Origin: Pollenia angustigena
Taxonomy: Eukaryota; Arthropoda; Insecta; Diptera; Polleniidae
Assembly: GCA_930367215.1 (NCBI GenBank)
Contig: OV884060.1
Span: 179,067,253-179,131,252 of the forward strand
Direction of reading: 5' to 3'
Length of the DNA: 64,000 nt
Shown one piece after another: positions 21,425 to 32,343 of the stretch. The notes under the pieces were generated by a model that was not told the origin of the DNA, searched no databases, and saw only the letters and a program-made list of their open reading frames with translations. Numbering within the stretch: position 1 is the stretch's first letter; every line of letters begins with the position of its first letter. The position numbers were made by a program, and so were the translations under genes.

Positions 21425-23249
21425 GTGAAAATTTCGTGTAGAAGAGATAAGTCCAATTGGTTGGACATTCTCGCGGAGAGGGCAGAAGCAGCAGCAGAAA
21501 ATCGTGACATGAAACTCTTATACGACATCACTAAAGAAATATGCGGGAAAAAGTCACTTCAATCACGACCCATCCGGGACAAGAATGGAAACCTCTTAAC
21601 ATCGATTGAAGACCAAGTGCAGCGATTCAGAGAACACTTCTCTGAAATTCTAAATAATTCTACCCTCCCACCCCCGACTCCAAACGTGACTCACGGAGAT
21701 AACAGGACCACACGAAACATGACACTTTTGTCGCAACCACCGCAATACAATGAAATTATTAAAGCCGTAGAGTCAATGAAGAACAACAAGTCCCCGGTAG
21801 TTGATAACATATCAGCTGAGATGATTAAAGCATGTCCAATAACCACAGCTCGACTCCTACATCCCCTATTTATTAAAATTTGGGAAACAGAAAAACCACC
21901 AGAAGAATGGTTGGAGGGGATATTAGTCACGATCCCAAAAAAAGGCGACCTTAGTCAATGCCGAAACTACAGAGGTATTATGTTGCTCCCAATTCCGTCA
22001 AAAGTATTAACCAAAATTTTACTTAATCGCGTAAACGAAAAACTGGACTCAACCATCGCAGGCAACAGGCAGGGTTTCGATTAAACCGCTCATGTGTCGA
22101 CCACATTAATACATTGAGGATAATAATAGAACAGTCCGTGGAGTTTAGAACCGCTCTCCAACTTGTATTCGTCGATTATACCACAGCATTCGACAGCATT
22201 AACAGAGACTGTATATGGAATGCTCTAATACAGAGGGGTATTTCACCAAAGCTTTAAGACTGATAAAGGCACAATACGATGGCTTCAAGTGCAGAGTTCT
22301 GTACAATGGTCGCTTATCTGCGGAATTCAACACCATTTCTGGTGTTCGACAGGGCTGCCTCATGTCACCTATACTATTTCTGATAGTGCTGGACGATGTT
22401 TTAACACGGGCTATAGACGGAAAAAACCGTGGTATCACTTGGAACCTCCAAAGCCAATTGGAAGATTTGGCATATGCAGATGACATATGCCTGATATCAT
22501 CAAGGCATGCCGATATGCAGGATAAAATTGACAACCTTATCACCGAATCTAACAATGTTGGCTTAAAAATTAACTCCGCAAAAACCAAAACGTTAAAAAT
22601 AAATGCGACCAACTCTGACGCAAACTTTAAAGCCGGTGAGAATGCTATCGACAATGTGAACTCCTTCACCTACCTCGGGAGTGTCATTTCCCCAGATGGC
22701 GGAGCTGCAAACGATATCCATAGTAGAATATCCAAAGCACAAGGCGCTTTCTCACAGCTTTGGAAAATCTGGAGGTCATCATCAATCTACACCCACACTA
22801 AATTACGTATCTTTAACTCAAACGTAAAATCTGTTCTTTTATACGGATGTGAGACCAGGCTAATGACGAAAGCACTTAAAAAGAAACTTAAAATTTTCGT
22901 AAATAAATGCCTCAGAAAAATTTTGGTGATCTGGTGGCCAAATACCATATCCAACAAATTACTTCTCGAGAAATGCAACCAAATTGAAATACAACTCGAA
23001 ATTAAAAAGAGACGATGGAATTGGATTGGTCACACCCTGCGGAAATCACCAACAGAAATATGCGGACAGGCTCTAGAATGGAACCCGCAAGGAAGCAGGA
23101 AACGAGGAAAGCCAAAGCATACATGGAGACGAACTATTGAAGATGATATGAAAAAAATGGGATACAATTTCAACACGGCAAAAATCATCGCTCGAAATAG
23201 AGGAGAATGGCGAAATTACGTTGAGGCCCTATGCTCCACAGGGAGCTAA
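21425..23249 (+). pseudogene. RTE-clade LINE, reverse transcriptase domain and C-terminus
   Basis: After a frameshift the frame reads CRRDKSNWLDILAERAE and then NYRGIMLLPIPSKVL and NRQGF. A second frameshift near 22078 leads to RLNRSCVDHIN and FVDYTTAFDSI, the motif A Asp. A third, near 22250, leads to SGVRQGCLMSPILF (motif B) and LAYADDICLIS, with an intact catalytic YADD. The tail FTYLGSVISPDGG, SVLLYGCE, KRRWNWIGHTLRKS and RGKPKHTWRR is the RTE C-terminal signature. A stop at 23247 is followed by a short (AAG)n tail at 23256-23273, as RTE elements end in short simple repeats rather than poly(A). Catalytic residues survive but the frames do not. Confidence 0.9.
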
Positions 23250-23255
23250 AGGAAA

Positions 23256-23273
23256 TAAGAAGAAGAAGAAGAT
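23256..23273 (+). repeat. (AAG)n 3-prime tail of the RTE element
   Basis: A short AAG trinucleotide run follows seven bases after the ORF stop. It marks the probable 3-prime end of the retrotransposon. Confidence 0.7.
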
Positions 23274-23874
23274 TCTTTTTATTACTATAAAAAAACTAAT
23301 AAAAATGATTGATGGAATGAATTGATGGAGAGGTAAATAAAGATTTTATTTAAAATCAGCGACCTCAAATTAGTAAAAATTGGCAATAAAGTTCCAGGAA
23401 GCAAAATTACTGTTCCCCAGTGTTATAATAGTTATAAGCAAACAAAAAAGTTATTAGTTGAATAAATTTATTTTATAAATTTGATTTATTATCTTTATTA
23501 TTTTTGTTGTTTGGCGAATGTATGTAGTTGTTCATTAAATTAGATTTTATTTAAGCAAATGCGGCCTAAAGTTTTATATGTAATGGAAAATGCGATAAAT
23601 CCATATTTTCCTAACGTTTCGTGAATGTTATGTTAACTTTATCAAGGGATTCGTCTATTTAAATTTAAGAAAATCTTTTTAACAATAAAATTACAACACA
23701 CGTTTTTCAACAATTAATTATTACTTACAAAAAGAGAAATACATTTTTTATTACATTGAACAATAATTTGTTGTAGCCAAACATAAAAACATTCAACATA
23801 AAAACATTAAACATAAAAACATTAAACATGAAAAATTAAATTAAACACAAACTTAAAAATGATATCACAGCCCT
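23274..23874. other. No gene seen; short tandem repeat
   Basis: A four-fold ACATAAAAACATT(A/C)A repeat of about 14 bp is at 23779-23835. The rest is AT-rich spacer. Confidence 0.5.
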
Positions 23875-24010
23875 GTAAGAACTTCGCCTACTTTTTCAAA
23901 ATATAACAACTTCCATAACTAATTTTTTCTGGATGTATGCAGGTAAAAAAAGTAATGACTTACTTTTTAATGCGTTCATCTTGGAACATCCTTTGCAAAA
24001 TTCATTGGTT
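23875..24010 (-). repeat. Dispersed repeat shared with 57620-57760
   Basis: AATGACTTACTTTTTAATGC and the adjoining GTTCAT are the exact reverse complement of part of 57722-57755. A GAACTTCGCCTA word also occurs in both regions. It is probably a terminal or UTR piece of a retroelement, since at 57412-57640 it lies just after an RT fragment. Confidence 0.45.
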
Positions 24011-24084
24011 TTTTTTTTAAGTTAAGTTTTTACTGGGAGGTTAGATATTGCAATACAGTAACTGGCATTTATGTTTTGTGTGTC

Positions 24085-24905
24085 TTCTTTTAAGTTCATT
24101 ATCTTTTTTTATTTTCTGTTGTGTCCTTAACGTCTCTATTGTGAATCGTTTCCTTTCGATTTTTTTCTCTATCCAATTTTATGTGTTGGGCTAAAGCCGT
24201 ACTTTCCTTCAATTTGTTTATGTCCACTTTATGTTCTTTTATTCTTGTTTCTAATGTTCTCTTTGTGGTACCAATATAAATCAAATCGCAGCTTTGAACT
24301 TTTTTCCCCTTACATGGTATTTCGTAAACAACATTGCTTTGTTGCTGTTTTTATGTTTGTAAATATTGTGCTTAAAGTTTTGTTAGGTTTGACAATCCAT
24401 ATGTTTTTCTTCTATATATACTAGACTGGTGAATTTGGTACACTTGAAGTACTTTCTCTGCGGAAGATCGTAACGAAGCCATATTTTTGATTTTCTGCTT
24501 TTCAACTAGTATAACTGTAAAGATCTGATAGAAAAGATGTTGTTTTGTATAATATAAGGAACTTTGGGCCCCACCCGGCACGGCTAGGCACCGTCGGATT
24601 GACCTGAAAAATTATTTTAAGCAGCGCAAACAATTAAATTTAAAAAAAAAAAAAAATTGCGACCAGTCTAATATATACACTATAAAATTGTTTTTTCTCT
24701 TTGTCGGCATTAGAGTGACCAAATGTTTTGTTATTCATTTTCCTCACTGTATTTGTTATTAAAGTTTTTATAAGATTTTTTGGAAAGCTATTGTTTGTAA
24801 GAATGTTGTTTATATTATCTATGTTTTTTGCGTGATATTGTCTGTCACTAATGTTAAGTACTCTGTCAATAAAATTTCTGGCAGTATTAATTATTTGGTT
24901 CCGTC
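24085..24905 (-). pseudogene. Penelope-like retroelement, RT end and GIY-YIG endonuclease
   Basis: The minus strand from about 24905 gives NTARNFIDRVLNISDRQYHA, NNILTNNSFPKNLIKTLI and NTVRKMNNK. This is the region between reverse transcriptase and endonuclease in Penelope-like elements. After the insertion 24422-24670 and frameshifts it continues as YGLSNLTKL and then NVVYEIPCKGKK, CDLIYIGTTKRTLETRIKEH. This is the GIY-YIG-type core: conserved Tyr/Ile-Gly, catalytic Arg and the KEH helix. TALAQHIKLDREKN follows near the C-terminus. The RT catalytic core is missing. The single-strand-nicking endonuclease identifies the family; the copy is dead. Confidence 0.8.
24422..24670. mobile_element. hAT-type MITE inside the Penelope remnant
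   Basis: TAGACTGGT at the left and ACCAGTCTA at the right are flanked by ATATATAC (24414-24421 and 24671-24678), an 8-bp duplication. The 249-bp interior has a GGGCCCCACCCGGC stretch unusually GC-rich for this window, and an A-run. It splits the Penelope coding sequence. Confidence 0.8.
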
Positions 24906-25545
24906 GTTGTGTTTATATTTATTATAAATTTTTTCATTTATTAATCCATATTATAATACAAAGCCATATGGGCCAAAAAAAAAAAAAACTTATTGGTCCC
25001 CCAGCCGTAACAAATTATAAAAAGTACTATCAAAAAAGATTCAGTTCAGCAATTTTGTTCCGGTATTTGTCACAACTAATATCAAACATAATGAATCATA
25101 GCAAAAGTAAAAGACAATTTAAAAGCTAATTTACAGAAAACATGAAAAACTATCGAAAGAAACTTGAGAAATGCTTCAAAAGCTTTAGGCGAAACACATT
25201 ATTGGATTGCGAAAAAAATGCACAATTCATGCGGTAAACTATTCCAGCAGCGAGCAATCCTCACAATAAAAGACCTCTCAAACAAAGAGCACCTAATTCT
25301 TGATATAGGAATTTGCTTATTCCTATTCGACCGCGAAAAAGTAAATTCTTTACATAACTGGCCAGGTATGTCACTTTTAGTAATGCGATGAAATAGAAGA
25401 ATATTACGGTACTTTACGAATTTATCAAAGTGACACCCTAAAAATGTCATTACAAATTCAGATATATGTTCACGTCGACGGATATTAAACACATAACGAG
25501 TCACAGCACTAACAACCGGCTCCAATATCTTCAAGTTCATGGCAA
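24906..25545 (-). pseudogene. C-terminus and 3-prime UTR of a non-LTR retrotransposon RT ORF
   Basis: The 113-codon minus-strand ORF 25199-25540 reads MNLKILEPVVSAVTRYVFNI, RHEHIS-like RREHISEFV, then SLFERSFIVRIARCWNSLPH. The RYVFN...F.VR..R.WNSLP pattern is the thumb end of CR1/Jockey-like ORF2 proteins, where L.VR..R.WN.LP precedes the stop. No RT catalytic motif is included, so this is a 5-prime-truncated copy. The A/T-rich 24906-25198 downstream on this strand is likely its 3-prime UTR. It abuts the Penelope remnant. A gene-like function is excluded by the truncation. Confidence 0.6.
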
Positions 25546-26001
25546 TGACCCCTTACACCAACAGATATTTATTAACATTAATTCATTATAATTTAAATCA
25601 AATTTTCTAGAATATTTCCTAAAAGTGCCAATTTTTTGGTACCTGAGAAATTAGCATAATTATTTTTTTTTGTCCTTGGTTGACAAGAAGAGTAAGTAAT
25701 CTTTTTATTAAAGTAAGAAAACTTTTCACCCAAAACAAACATTAAAAATGTGTTTAAATTAATTTTAATACTTTAGTCTGACTACAAATTGGGTTAATCA
25801 TTCAAGATTTTGAAATATTTTTTATAATCATACGTAAGTTTCAATTTTTGATTTTCTATCGATTTCTTTAAAATATATTTATGTACCTCAAATTGATCAT
25901 TCATTATTTTGGTTTTGGAGAAAACTATAAGTTGTTCTCAAAAATAAAATTTAAACTTGACATGAATTTGTTGCAAAATCAAATGACTTCCGAATCAAAA
26001 T
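25546..26001. other. No gene seen
   Basis: AT-rich spacer between the LINE fragment and the mariner; nothing recognised. Confidence 0.4.
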
Positions 26002-26915
26002 GGGTGATTTTTTAGCTATTATCTTTTTGGCAACACTGGTTTAAACAGCTGACGCATGTTTCGTATTTTGTTTCACTGTCAAACATCTTCAGTTTGGTCT
26101 ATAATTCAACCATGAATCGTCTTACAAACGAACAACGCTTGCAAATTATTGAATTTTATTATGAAAATGCGTGCTCTGTTAAGAAAGTTCATCGCGCGCT
26201 TCTTCCATTTTATGGTCAGCTCATTTTTGGCTTAATGGGTACGTTAATAAGCAGAATTGTCGATTTTGGATGAAGATCAGCCAAAAGCATTGCAAGAGCT
26301 ACCAATGCATCCAGCAAAAGTCACAGTTTGGTGCGGTTTATGGGCTGGTGGCATCATTGGCCCGTACTTCTTCAAAGATGATCTGAATCGTAACGTAACT
26401 GTGAATGGTGAGCGCTACCGTGAGATAATATCCAATTTTTTTTTGCCCAAAATGCAAGAGCTTGACTTGCGTGACATGTGGTTTCAACAAGACGGTGCCA
26501 CACAGCACGCTTAACAATGGACTTATTGAGAGGCGAGTTGGGTGAACATATTAGTTCACGTTCGGGACCGGTCAATTGGAGCCTAGATCGTGCGATTTAA
26601 CGCCTTTAGACTATTTTTATAGGGCTATGTTAAAGCTCATGTCTATACACACATGCCTGCTTCAATTGACGCATTGGAAGACGCCATTGAAGCATTTATT
26701 CATGAGATACCGGCCGAAATGTTGGAAAGAGTATGCCAAAATTGGACTAAGCGGATGGACCATTTGAGGCGCAGTCACGGTTAACATTTGCATGAAATAA
26801 TCATCAACCATTAAATTATATGGACCGTACTATCGATTCAAATACAGATTTCATGCATTTTTCTGAATTATATGTGTTTTTTTTTAACTTTCCTATAGCT
26901 CTTAAAAAATCACCC
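26002..26915 (+). pseudogene. DD41D (rosa-like) mariner, deleted copy 2 with both ends
   Basis: Terminal inverted repeats GGGTGATTTTTTAGCTAT and ATAGCTCTTAAAAAATCACCC bound the copy. From 26112, MNRLTNEQRLQIIEFYYENA and CSVKKVHRALLPFYG is the helix-turn-helix start. It then jumps to AHFWLNGYVNKQNCRFW. A separate frame gives VTVWCGLWAGGIIGPYFFKD, FQQDGAT, and CDLTPLDYF in a third frame. Catalytic Asp residues 2 and 3 are visible but in different frames. About 80-100 codons are missing in the middle. The full-length family is roughly 340 residues. The end VCQNWTKRMDHLRRS is recognisable near 26740. No TA duplication is obvious. Confidence 0.85.
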
Positions 26916-27555
26916 GATAGAATTCTCCATATACTGTAGGGTTTCAAATGGTTGGGATTGACTAAGTACGTGTTAATTCTTAAGGCACATAGTATCATAG
27001 TATGTACTTTATACGTAGCTTTTTATACTTTTTGGGAATAAACAAAATCGTTTGCTATTTAAAGAGGCTAAAATAAAATCGATCGGCATGGCGAATTCGG
27101 CATCAAAGCCATTCCAATTGGAATGTGTGACATGTTTTCTCTTACCACTCACAATTTGAGAGAAAAATAATTCGAAAAATATTTGGACCGAAGAGAAATG
27201 ATGAGGTTGCGTTTATGAGAAAAATTAAAATAGAAATCGAAACAATATTTGACGTAGTCTTTTTTATCATGGGACAAAGAGTTATCATGTAGCAAGAATG
27301 CCAGAGCACACAGCCCAAAAAAGGAATTTAAACGCTGACCAATACAGCAGTAGACGTAGAGGGAACCCCAGAACTAGATGGCTTATAGGATTAGAATATG
27401 ACTGCATAAAAGTAAGTTTTAACAGCAACCTCAAGGCAGAACCGACTAGAAGAAGTAAGTTAAAGTTAAGGTCCACACCGGGCTGTAACACCGAGTGATG
27501 ATAAATTATTACCATTCACAAATAGCACTGTGCAACAATATCGAACTTTTTCCAA
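26916..27555. other. No gene seen
   Basis: There is no terminal repeat. ORFs on both strands at 27285-27515 overlap each other and are not recognisable. Confidence 0.4.
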
Positions 27556-27557
27556 TA

Positions 27558-27776
27558 TAACGGGCTTCTGACAATGGATTCTGGTAGAGTAGAACAAAAA
27601 AAATATCATAGCAGAATTTAATTTTTGTAGGGTTGGGGGTTAAAGCTTCCCCCTTTTCGTATTTTTCCCGAAATAACGAGTTTCTGACAAAGGATTCTGG
27701 TAGAGGAGAGCAAAAAGAAATATCACATCAGAATTTTGTTTTAGGGGGTAGGGGGTTAAAGTTTCCCCCTGTTCGT
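27558..27776 (+). repeat. Tandem duplication, period about 116 bp
   Basis: TTCTGACAAWGGATTCTGGT, AGAG.AGA.CAAAAA.AAATATCA, CAGAATTT and GGGGGTTAAAG.TTCCCCCT occur twice, offset 116 bp, with about 15 percent difference. It is non-coding. Confidence 0.75.
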
Positions 27777-27917
27777 GCAACTTATCGGTATATAAAGCTA
27801 TGCGTTCTTTTCATCTGAGGTATAAAGTTGGTTTAGCACCATTACATTTCGAAAATTCGGTTTAAAGATTAATGTTTAACTATAGACTGCCTGCCGTCTT
27901 AGTGACGAAAAGATTAA

Positions 27918-28515
27918 CACTCAATTCACATGAGGGCTTTTTCGACGTCGTTTTATCTTGATTCCCTTTTAAAGCAACTTTCAAAATCTCTTTGCGTTCA
28001 TACGATGATTTTTGGTTACATGTCTTTTTTTATTTACAGTATGGCCTTGATTATCAGTCATTCGATTAACCGGCAGCTTCAATTAACTGGAAAATAAAAA
28101 TTGATTTAAATTACCGCTATTATCCGGCATTACCTCTCTTATCAGAAATTATAAAAAAATATCTTTTTTTCATTTACTCTTGAACAATCAAAACAAATTT
28201 AAATAAACGAAGAAATAGAATTTCCCAACGCACTGGAAGCACGTTCTGCGAAAAAAAAGTTTTTCTCATGTTTACATAATAATACAATATATATTTACAT
28301 AAAATAAGAAACACAACAAAAAAAAATAATCAAGAATGCTGCCGGTCTCGTTTATAATCAAACGTAAAAAGAAAAAGTTAAAAGAGAAATATAAAAAACG
28401 ACATGAAAAACACAAAACGAGTCGTTTTGCTTACCCCTCTTTTTCTCTATACCGCTCGCCACCAAACCAAAAGAGACGTCGACAAAGCGACGTCGTAAAA
28501 GCCTCCATGTGAATT
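27918..28515. mobile_element. Inverted-repeat element with CAATTCACATG ends
   Basis: CAATTCACATGAGGGCTTTT followed by CGACGTCG at the left is mirrored by CGACGTCG, AAAGCCTCCATGTGAATTG at the right, with a few mismatches over about 35 bp. At 28037 a word TACAGTATGGCCTTGATTAT resembles a pogo/Tigger-type terminus, so a further truncated insertion may be inside. No transposase is seen. Confidence 0.55.
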
Positions 28516-28700
28516 GGCTGTAAAACTTTAAAGAATTCTGTTGCTGAAAACGTGGTTCGCCTCGAAACATATAAATTCGTCCCGAGATCAAGTCCCGGTT
28601 CAGTCAAGAAAAAAAATATCAATAAAATTTTAATCCATTTCATGTTGTAAAATTACTTTCTTCATTGAAATAATTTAATGTTAATTAAATTTATAATTAA
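28516..28700 (+). repeat. Copy of the SINE-like unit found in the 51-52 kb palindrome
   Basis: TCAATAAAATTTTAATCCAT, TTTCATGTTGTAAAATTACT, TTCTTCATTGAAATAATTTA and TAATTAAATTTATAATT match the 3-prime part of the unit at 52055-52150. The preceding CCCGAGATCAAGTCCCGGTT may be its tRNA-like region. It shows that the unit is dispersed, not unique to the palindrome. Confidence 0.55.
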
Positions 28701-28889
28701 CGATTAACCACACGAAACTAATTTTTGTTACAACAACCACAAGAAAAAAAATTGCACCAAAAGTAAAATTTTTATCAAACTATAATCAAGTGTAAAAAAA
28801 TCAGGATAAAAAGACGTAATTTTCCACTTTAAACGTCAAACGAAATGATGTTGCCATTCATAAAAAATTGCTAATTTTTAATACAAAGT

Positions 28890-28979
28890 ACGAAAAATTT
28901 CTAGGACCAATATTTTAAGGCGTTACACACATCAGCACAAATGCATAATACCCTCTCCACTATTGTGGTGTGGGTATAA
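28890..28979 (-). repeat. Terminal fragment of a type II Helentron-like repeat
   Basis: CTAGGACCAATATTTTAAGG, CGTTACACACATCAGCACAA, ATGCATAATACCCTCTCCAC and TATTGTGGTGTGGGTATAA match 15670-15752 nearly base for base. Only the 5-prime end of the repeat is present. Its low divergence suggests a recent insertion or conversion. Confidence 0.7.
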
Positions 28980-29252
28980 TAACGTTTCCCTGTTAGTCAT
29001 CTTTCGAACACAAAAATATTACTGTTTTTATCAAACACAACAAAAGATGTGAACATTTAATTCCGTTCGGGTTTTTTTTTTAAAATCCACAAAATCCAAT
29101 GTGTTCGGTTCGGCTCGTTAATGTTCGTCCCTTTTGGCTGGTAAAAAAAACATTTTTACAAAAACAAAATACACACACGAAAAAACATTAAAGAACATTA
29201 AAATATAATGTTTGTCTACAGTATCACTACAATTGTTCTGTTTTTTAACGAA

Positions 29253-29280
29253 GAACCGAACATTATATGATGTTCGGTTC
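29253..29280. repeat. Perfect 11-bp hairpin GAACCGAACAT
   Basis: GAACCGAACAT and ATGTTCGGTTC are separated by 6 bases. Related GTTCGG / TTCGAACA words at 29066-29135 and 29397 suggest a degraded inverted-repeat element around it. Confidence 0.6.
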
Positions 29281-30499
29281 TTTCTTGAATATAGTTACGA
29301 ACGGTATTAAGGGTTGTGTATGTCTACACAATCACTAAAAAAATAGATATCGTTTCTGGGTGTGTGAGCCGAACGTTAAATAATGTACTGTTTATTTTCG
29401 AACACTGATTCAGAATTATCAACGCCACAAGATATGCAGCGTTTAAAATGCTAAAATTCAATATACATTTCCATCAAAAATAACAACAAAATTATGAAAT
29501 ATTTTCGATTTTGTTTTTACTTTCAATATAATTTTTGGCGTTGCGTTTGCGTTTTAAAAATTTTGGGCCTTAATTTAACTTTGCAATTGGAGAAAATGTA
29601 CAGTTTAATTAATGTATAAAATTTCTGGAGAAAAATATTTAAGTATTTCTTTTATGTTCATTTAAAAATATTTTTTTCTTTAAAAGTATATTCCATCAAT
29701 CATTTCTATCAATTTATTAATAGTAATAAAAACAATACAAACACCAAAGCATTTAATAACCATGGCCATAGAATTTCATGCACAACAAACAAAAAAAAAA
29801 ATCTTAGTCAATCAGCAAACTATTGATTTGTCGAATTAATTTCAACCTGTATAATCAAAATGTCATGACAAAGTAAAGATTTATAAAGTGACATGTATTG
29901 TTTAATAGCAGGTACTAAACATCGACCATAACCTGTCATTTCAGTAAATGATATTTGTATAAATACTTCATAAACTTAAGCAACAAAACAAAATACCAAA
30001 AAAAAAAAAAACACAAAATAAGTATTTATACAAAATCCATATCGAATTTTTGTACAAACCACTCAATCAACTTTTTGAAATCGTAGTTCTATCAATATGT
30101 TATAACACTATTCCCTCTACCTCAACTCAAAATATTCTATTGACAGTTCGATAATTGCCCCAAATGACACAACAGTCAGCCAAACATACTTAAAACATAT
30201 ATGGGGGAATATTTTGTGGTACGTCTTCAATAATAATCTTGTGTTTAAATATAAATGAGGAAAAAATTTTTTTTTTGAGATTTTACTCATATTCAGGATA
30301 TCTAAGTTTGGCATACTCATTATGGCACAAACAGTAGGTGATATAAAGAGAAGAATGATAATAAAATTTAAGCTGCATTGTGTTCAAAAAAAAGCAGGAT
30401 TTTGAGAAATTTCTATCGATTTGGTTTTATCTAAATGGAAATTTTCACAAAAGATTCGATTTAATAAAAGACAATTAAAAAAAAAAATAATACAAATTA
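29281..30499. other. No gene seen; contains an old dispersed repeat
   Basis: Positions 29811-29913 match, in reverse, 18425-18452 joined to 20600-20645. Those two blocks are contiguous here but 2.1 kb apart there. Otherwise AT-rich spacer with A-runs at 29790 and 30000. Confidence 0.5.
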
Positions 30500-31410
30500 T
30501 TTTTGGGAATACAAAATTTTGTTTTTGGCGCTTAATTCACCATTTTTATTTCTGATAAAAACAATGAAATTTATTGTTGATGAAATAAGCTATTCCTATG
30601 CATTTCACTGGTTGTGAGATGAGATAAACCCACGGTTGTTTATTGTTGATGTGTTTTGTTCAAGCTTTGATATTGTTACAAGTAGAACTGTTGCTATAAT
30701 TCTTATACGTTTAACAGTTTTATTTGGTTTAATATCTTTAGTTTGTCTAAAATCTTTATGGATGAAGTTTCCTGATGATCTGGACTAAGCAACCAGTGAA
30801 ATGCATAGGAATAGCTAATCCCATCAACAATAAATTTCAAGTGTTTTTGTCAAGAATAAAAACTGGGAATTAAGCACGAATAACAAAATCTTTTGAAATT
30901 AAAATTTTGTATTTCCAAAAATTGAAATTACTTTTTGATAAAACAGGCAAGTGCATGGCCTAAAAAAACACTTAATTGACAACATCTTTTGTAAGTTGTT
31001 GTTGTTTTTATTTTGTTTTTCTTTACCTACTTACAACTACAATTAATGTTGAGAGAATTTCAACTAATTGTAGTGGGGAATGTAAGATGAGATAAACCCA
31101 CTGTTGTTTATTGTTGATGTGTTTTGTTTAAACTTTGATATTATTACAAGTAGAACTGTTGCTATAATTCTTATACGTTTAACAGTTTTATTTGGTTTAA
31201 TATCTTTAGTTTTTCTAAAATCTTTATGGATGAAGTTTCCTGATGATCTGGCCTAAGCAACCAGTGAAATGCGCATAGGAATAGCTTATCCCATCAACAA
31301 TAAATTTCAAGTGTTTTTATCAATAATAAAAACTGGGAATTAAGCACGAATAACAAAATCTTTTGAAATTTAAATTTTGTATTCCCAAAAATTTAAATTA
31401 CTTTTTGATT
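30500..31410. repeat. Family F foldback with tandem core duplication
   Basis: The about 310-bp block from GATGAGATAAACCCAC through TTTCCTGATGATCTGG to GGGAATTAAGCACGAATAAC occurs at 30608-30915 and 31085-31390, offset 477 bp. The left end 30500-30607 is the inverse of the right end: AAATTTATTGTTGATG with the mirrored GGAATACAAAATTTTG. The whole can fold back. It belongs to the same family as 332-1732, 45627-46690 and 57760-58270. Confidence 0.7.
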
Positions 31411-31629
31411 TTTAAAATATGTTATAAAAAGAAGACCATTCCCGATTCTTTAAACTAAAATTTTTTAGTTTAATAGTACATCAAGATTTCAAAGTAGAAT
31501 GATGACGAAAACCAAATCGGGCCATTCTGCTGATGCTTCTGTTAACAAAGGAGATAAAAAATAAGTGAAACATGTGTTACAGGGGTAAGTGTTGTGAATT
31601 ATTCATATGTTGTCTTCACACTGTTATAT

Positions 31630-31897
31630 CGCACTCCAACCAATTTCATTCTACATGAAATTCACGTTGTTTCAACTTTAAATAGCTTTCATTCAACGTG
31701 ATTCGGATTGTTATTTGAATATAAATGACATGTTGCTCTAATTTTACAGTTATTTTAAAAGAAAAAAATGTTGTTTGCAAGTTATTGTAAAATCAGGTTG
31801 AATTAACATGAAACAACAATGAAGCAAAATCACTACTGAAAAACGTAAAATCAACCTTGTTTTGAACGAATTTACATTAATTTTTTTCTGTGTGCAT
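31630..31897. mobile_element. Dispersed short element (copy 1 of two)
   Basis: ATTTCATTCTACATGAAATTCAC, TTCATTCAACGTGATTCGG, GCAAGTTATTGTAAAATCA and AAAATCAACCTTGTTTT.GA are in the same order at 56360-56636. The right end is TTTTTTTCTGTGTG. It is non-coding and about 270 bp. Clear terminal inverted repeats were not found. Confidence 0.55.
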
Positions 31898-32021
31898 AAC
31901 ATGTTTTAATATGGCGAATCGTATGGCAGGCTTATCCGTCTATACTTCTTTAATTGTTTGTTGATTAAATAATTTATTTAATATTAAAAAAATATAAATA
32001 AAAAAATGTACAACTTCTGTT

Positions 32022-32093
32022 TAGCAGAGCAAGGTTTCGATCCTCGGACCTCTGGGTTATGGGCCCAGCACGCTTCCACTGCGCCACTCTGCT
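32022..32093 (-). tRNA. Initiator tRNA-Met (anticodon CAT)
   Basis: The minus strand begins AGCAGAGTGGCGCAGTGGAA and ends CTTGCTCTGCTA, giving a complete 7-bp acceptor stem. The anticodon arm contains GGGCCCATAACCC, so the anticodon CAT lies at plus-strand 32059-32061. The anticodon stem has the three consecutive G:C pairs that mark initiators. The T-arm has the B box GAGGATCGAAACC rather than the elongator TTCGA, and the D-arm has the A box TGGCGCAGTGG. The length is 72 nt with no intron and all stems pair, so I take it as functional. It delivers methionine to start codons in cytosolic translation and is transcribed by RNA polymerase III from internal boxes. The next T-run downstream on its strand, near 32001-32007, could terminate transcription. 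It is the only confident host gene in the window. Confidence 0.97.
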
Positions 32094-32309
32094 TCTTATC
32101 AATATTGCGTCAAAATCTGGTTTTAAAATCGAATTACAATAACAACCCTTAACGAATACACACACATATTTCTAAACTAATCTTGATGGATTATTCATCT
32201 GAATTTCCTTTACTATGTAAAGGTGGTGGAAAATTCTACTACTTTTATTACTTTAATATTCAATACATTTCGTTTGGGCACTCAAAACTAATCAATGCTT
32301 TCAAAGGTT

Positions 32310-32310
<1 letters not shown>

Positions 32311-32342
<32 letters not shown>
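32311..32342 (+). repeat. Homopolymer T32
   Basis: An uninterrupted run of 32 T lies about 220 bp upstream (on the tRNA strand) of the initiator tRNA gene. Length in an assembly is often unreliable; it could be a retroposon tail or microsatellite. Confidence 0.85.

Positions 32343-32343
<1 letters not shown>

Noticed and set aside
23779..23835. CRISPR-like regular repeats
   Set aside because: A simple 14-bp AT-rich tandem repeat without unique spacers, in a eukaryotic context.
31974..32165. 63-codon minus-strand ORF
   Set aside because: It runs through the initiator tRNA gene; RNA function explains the conservation.
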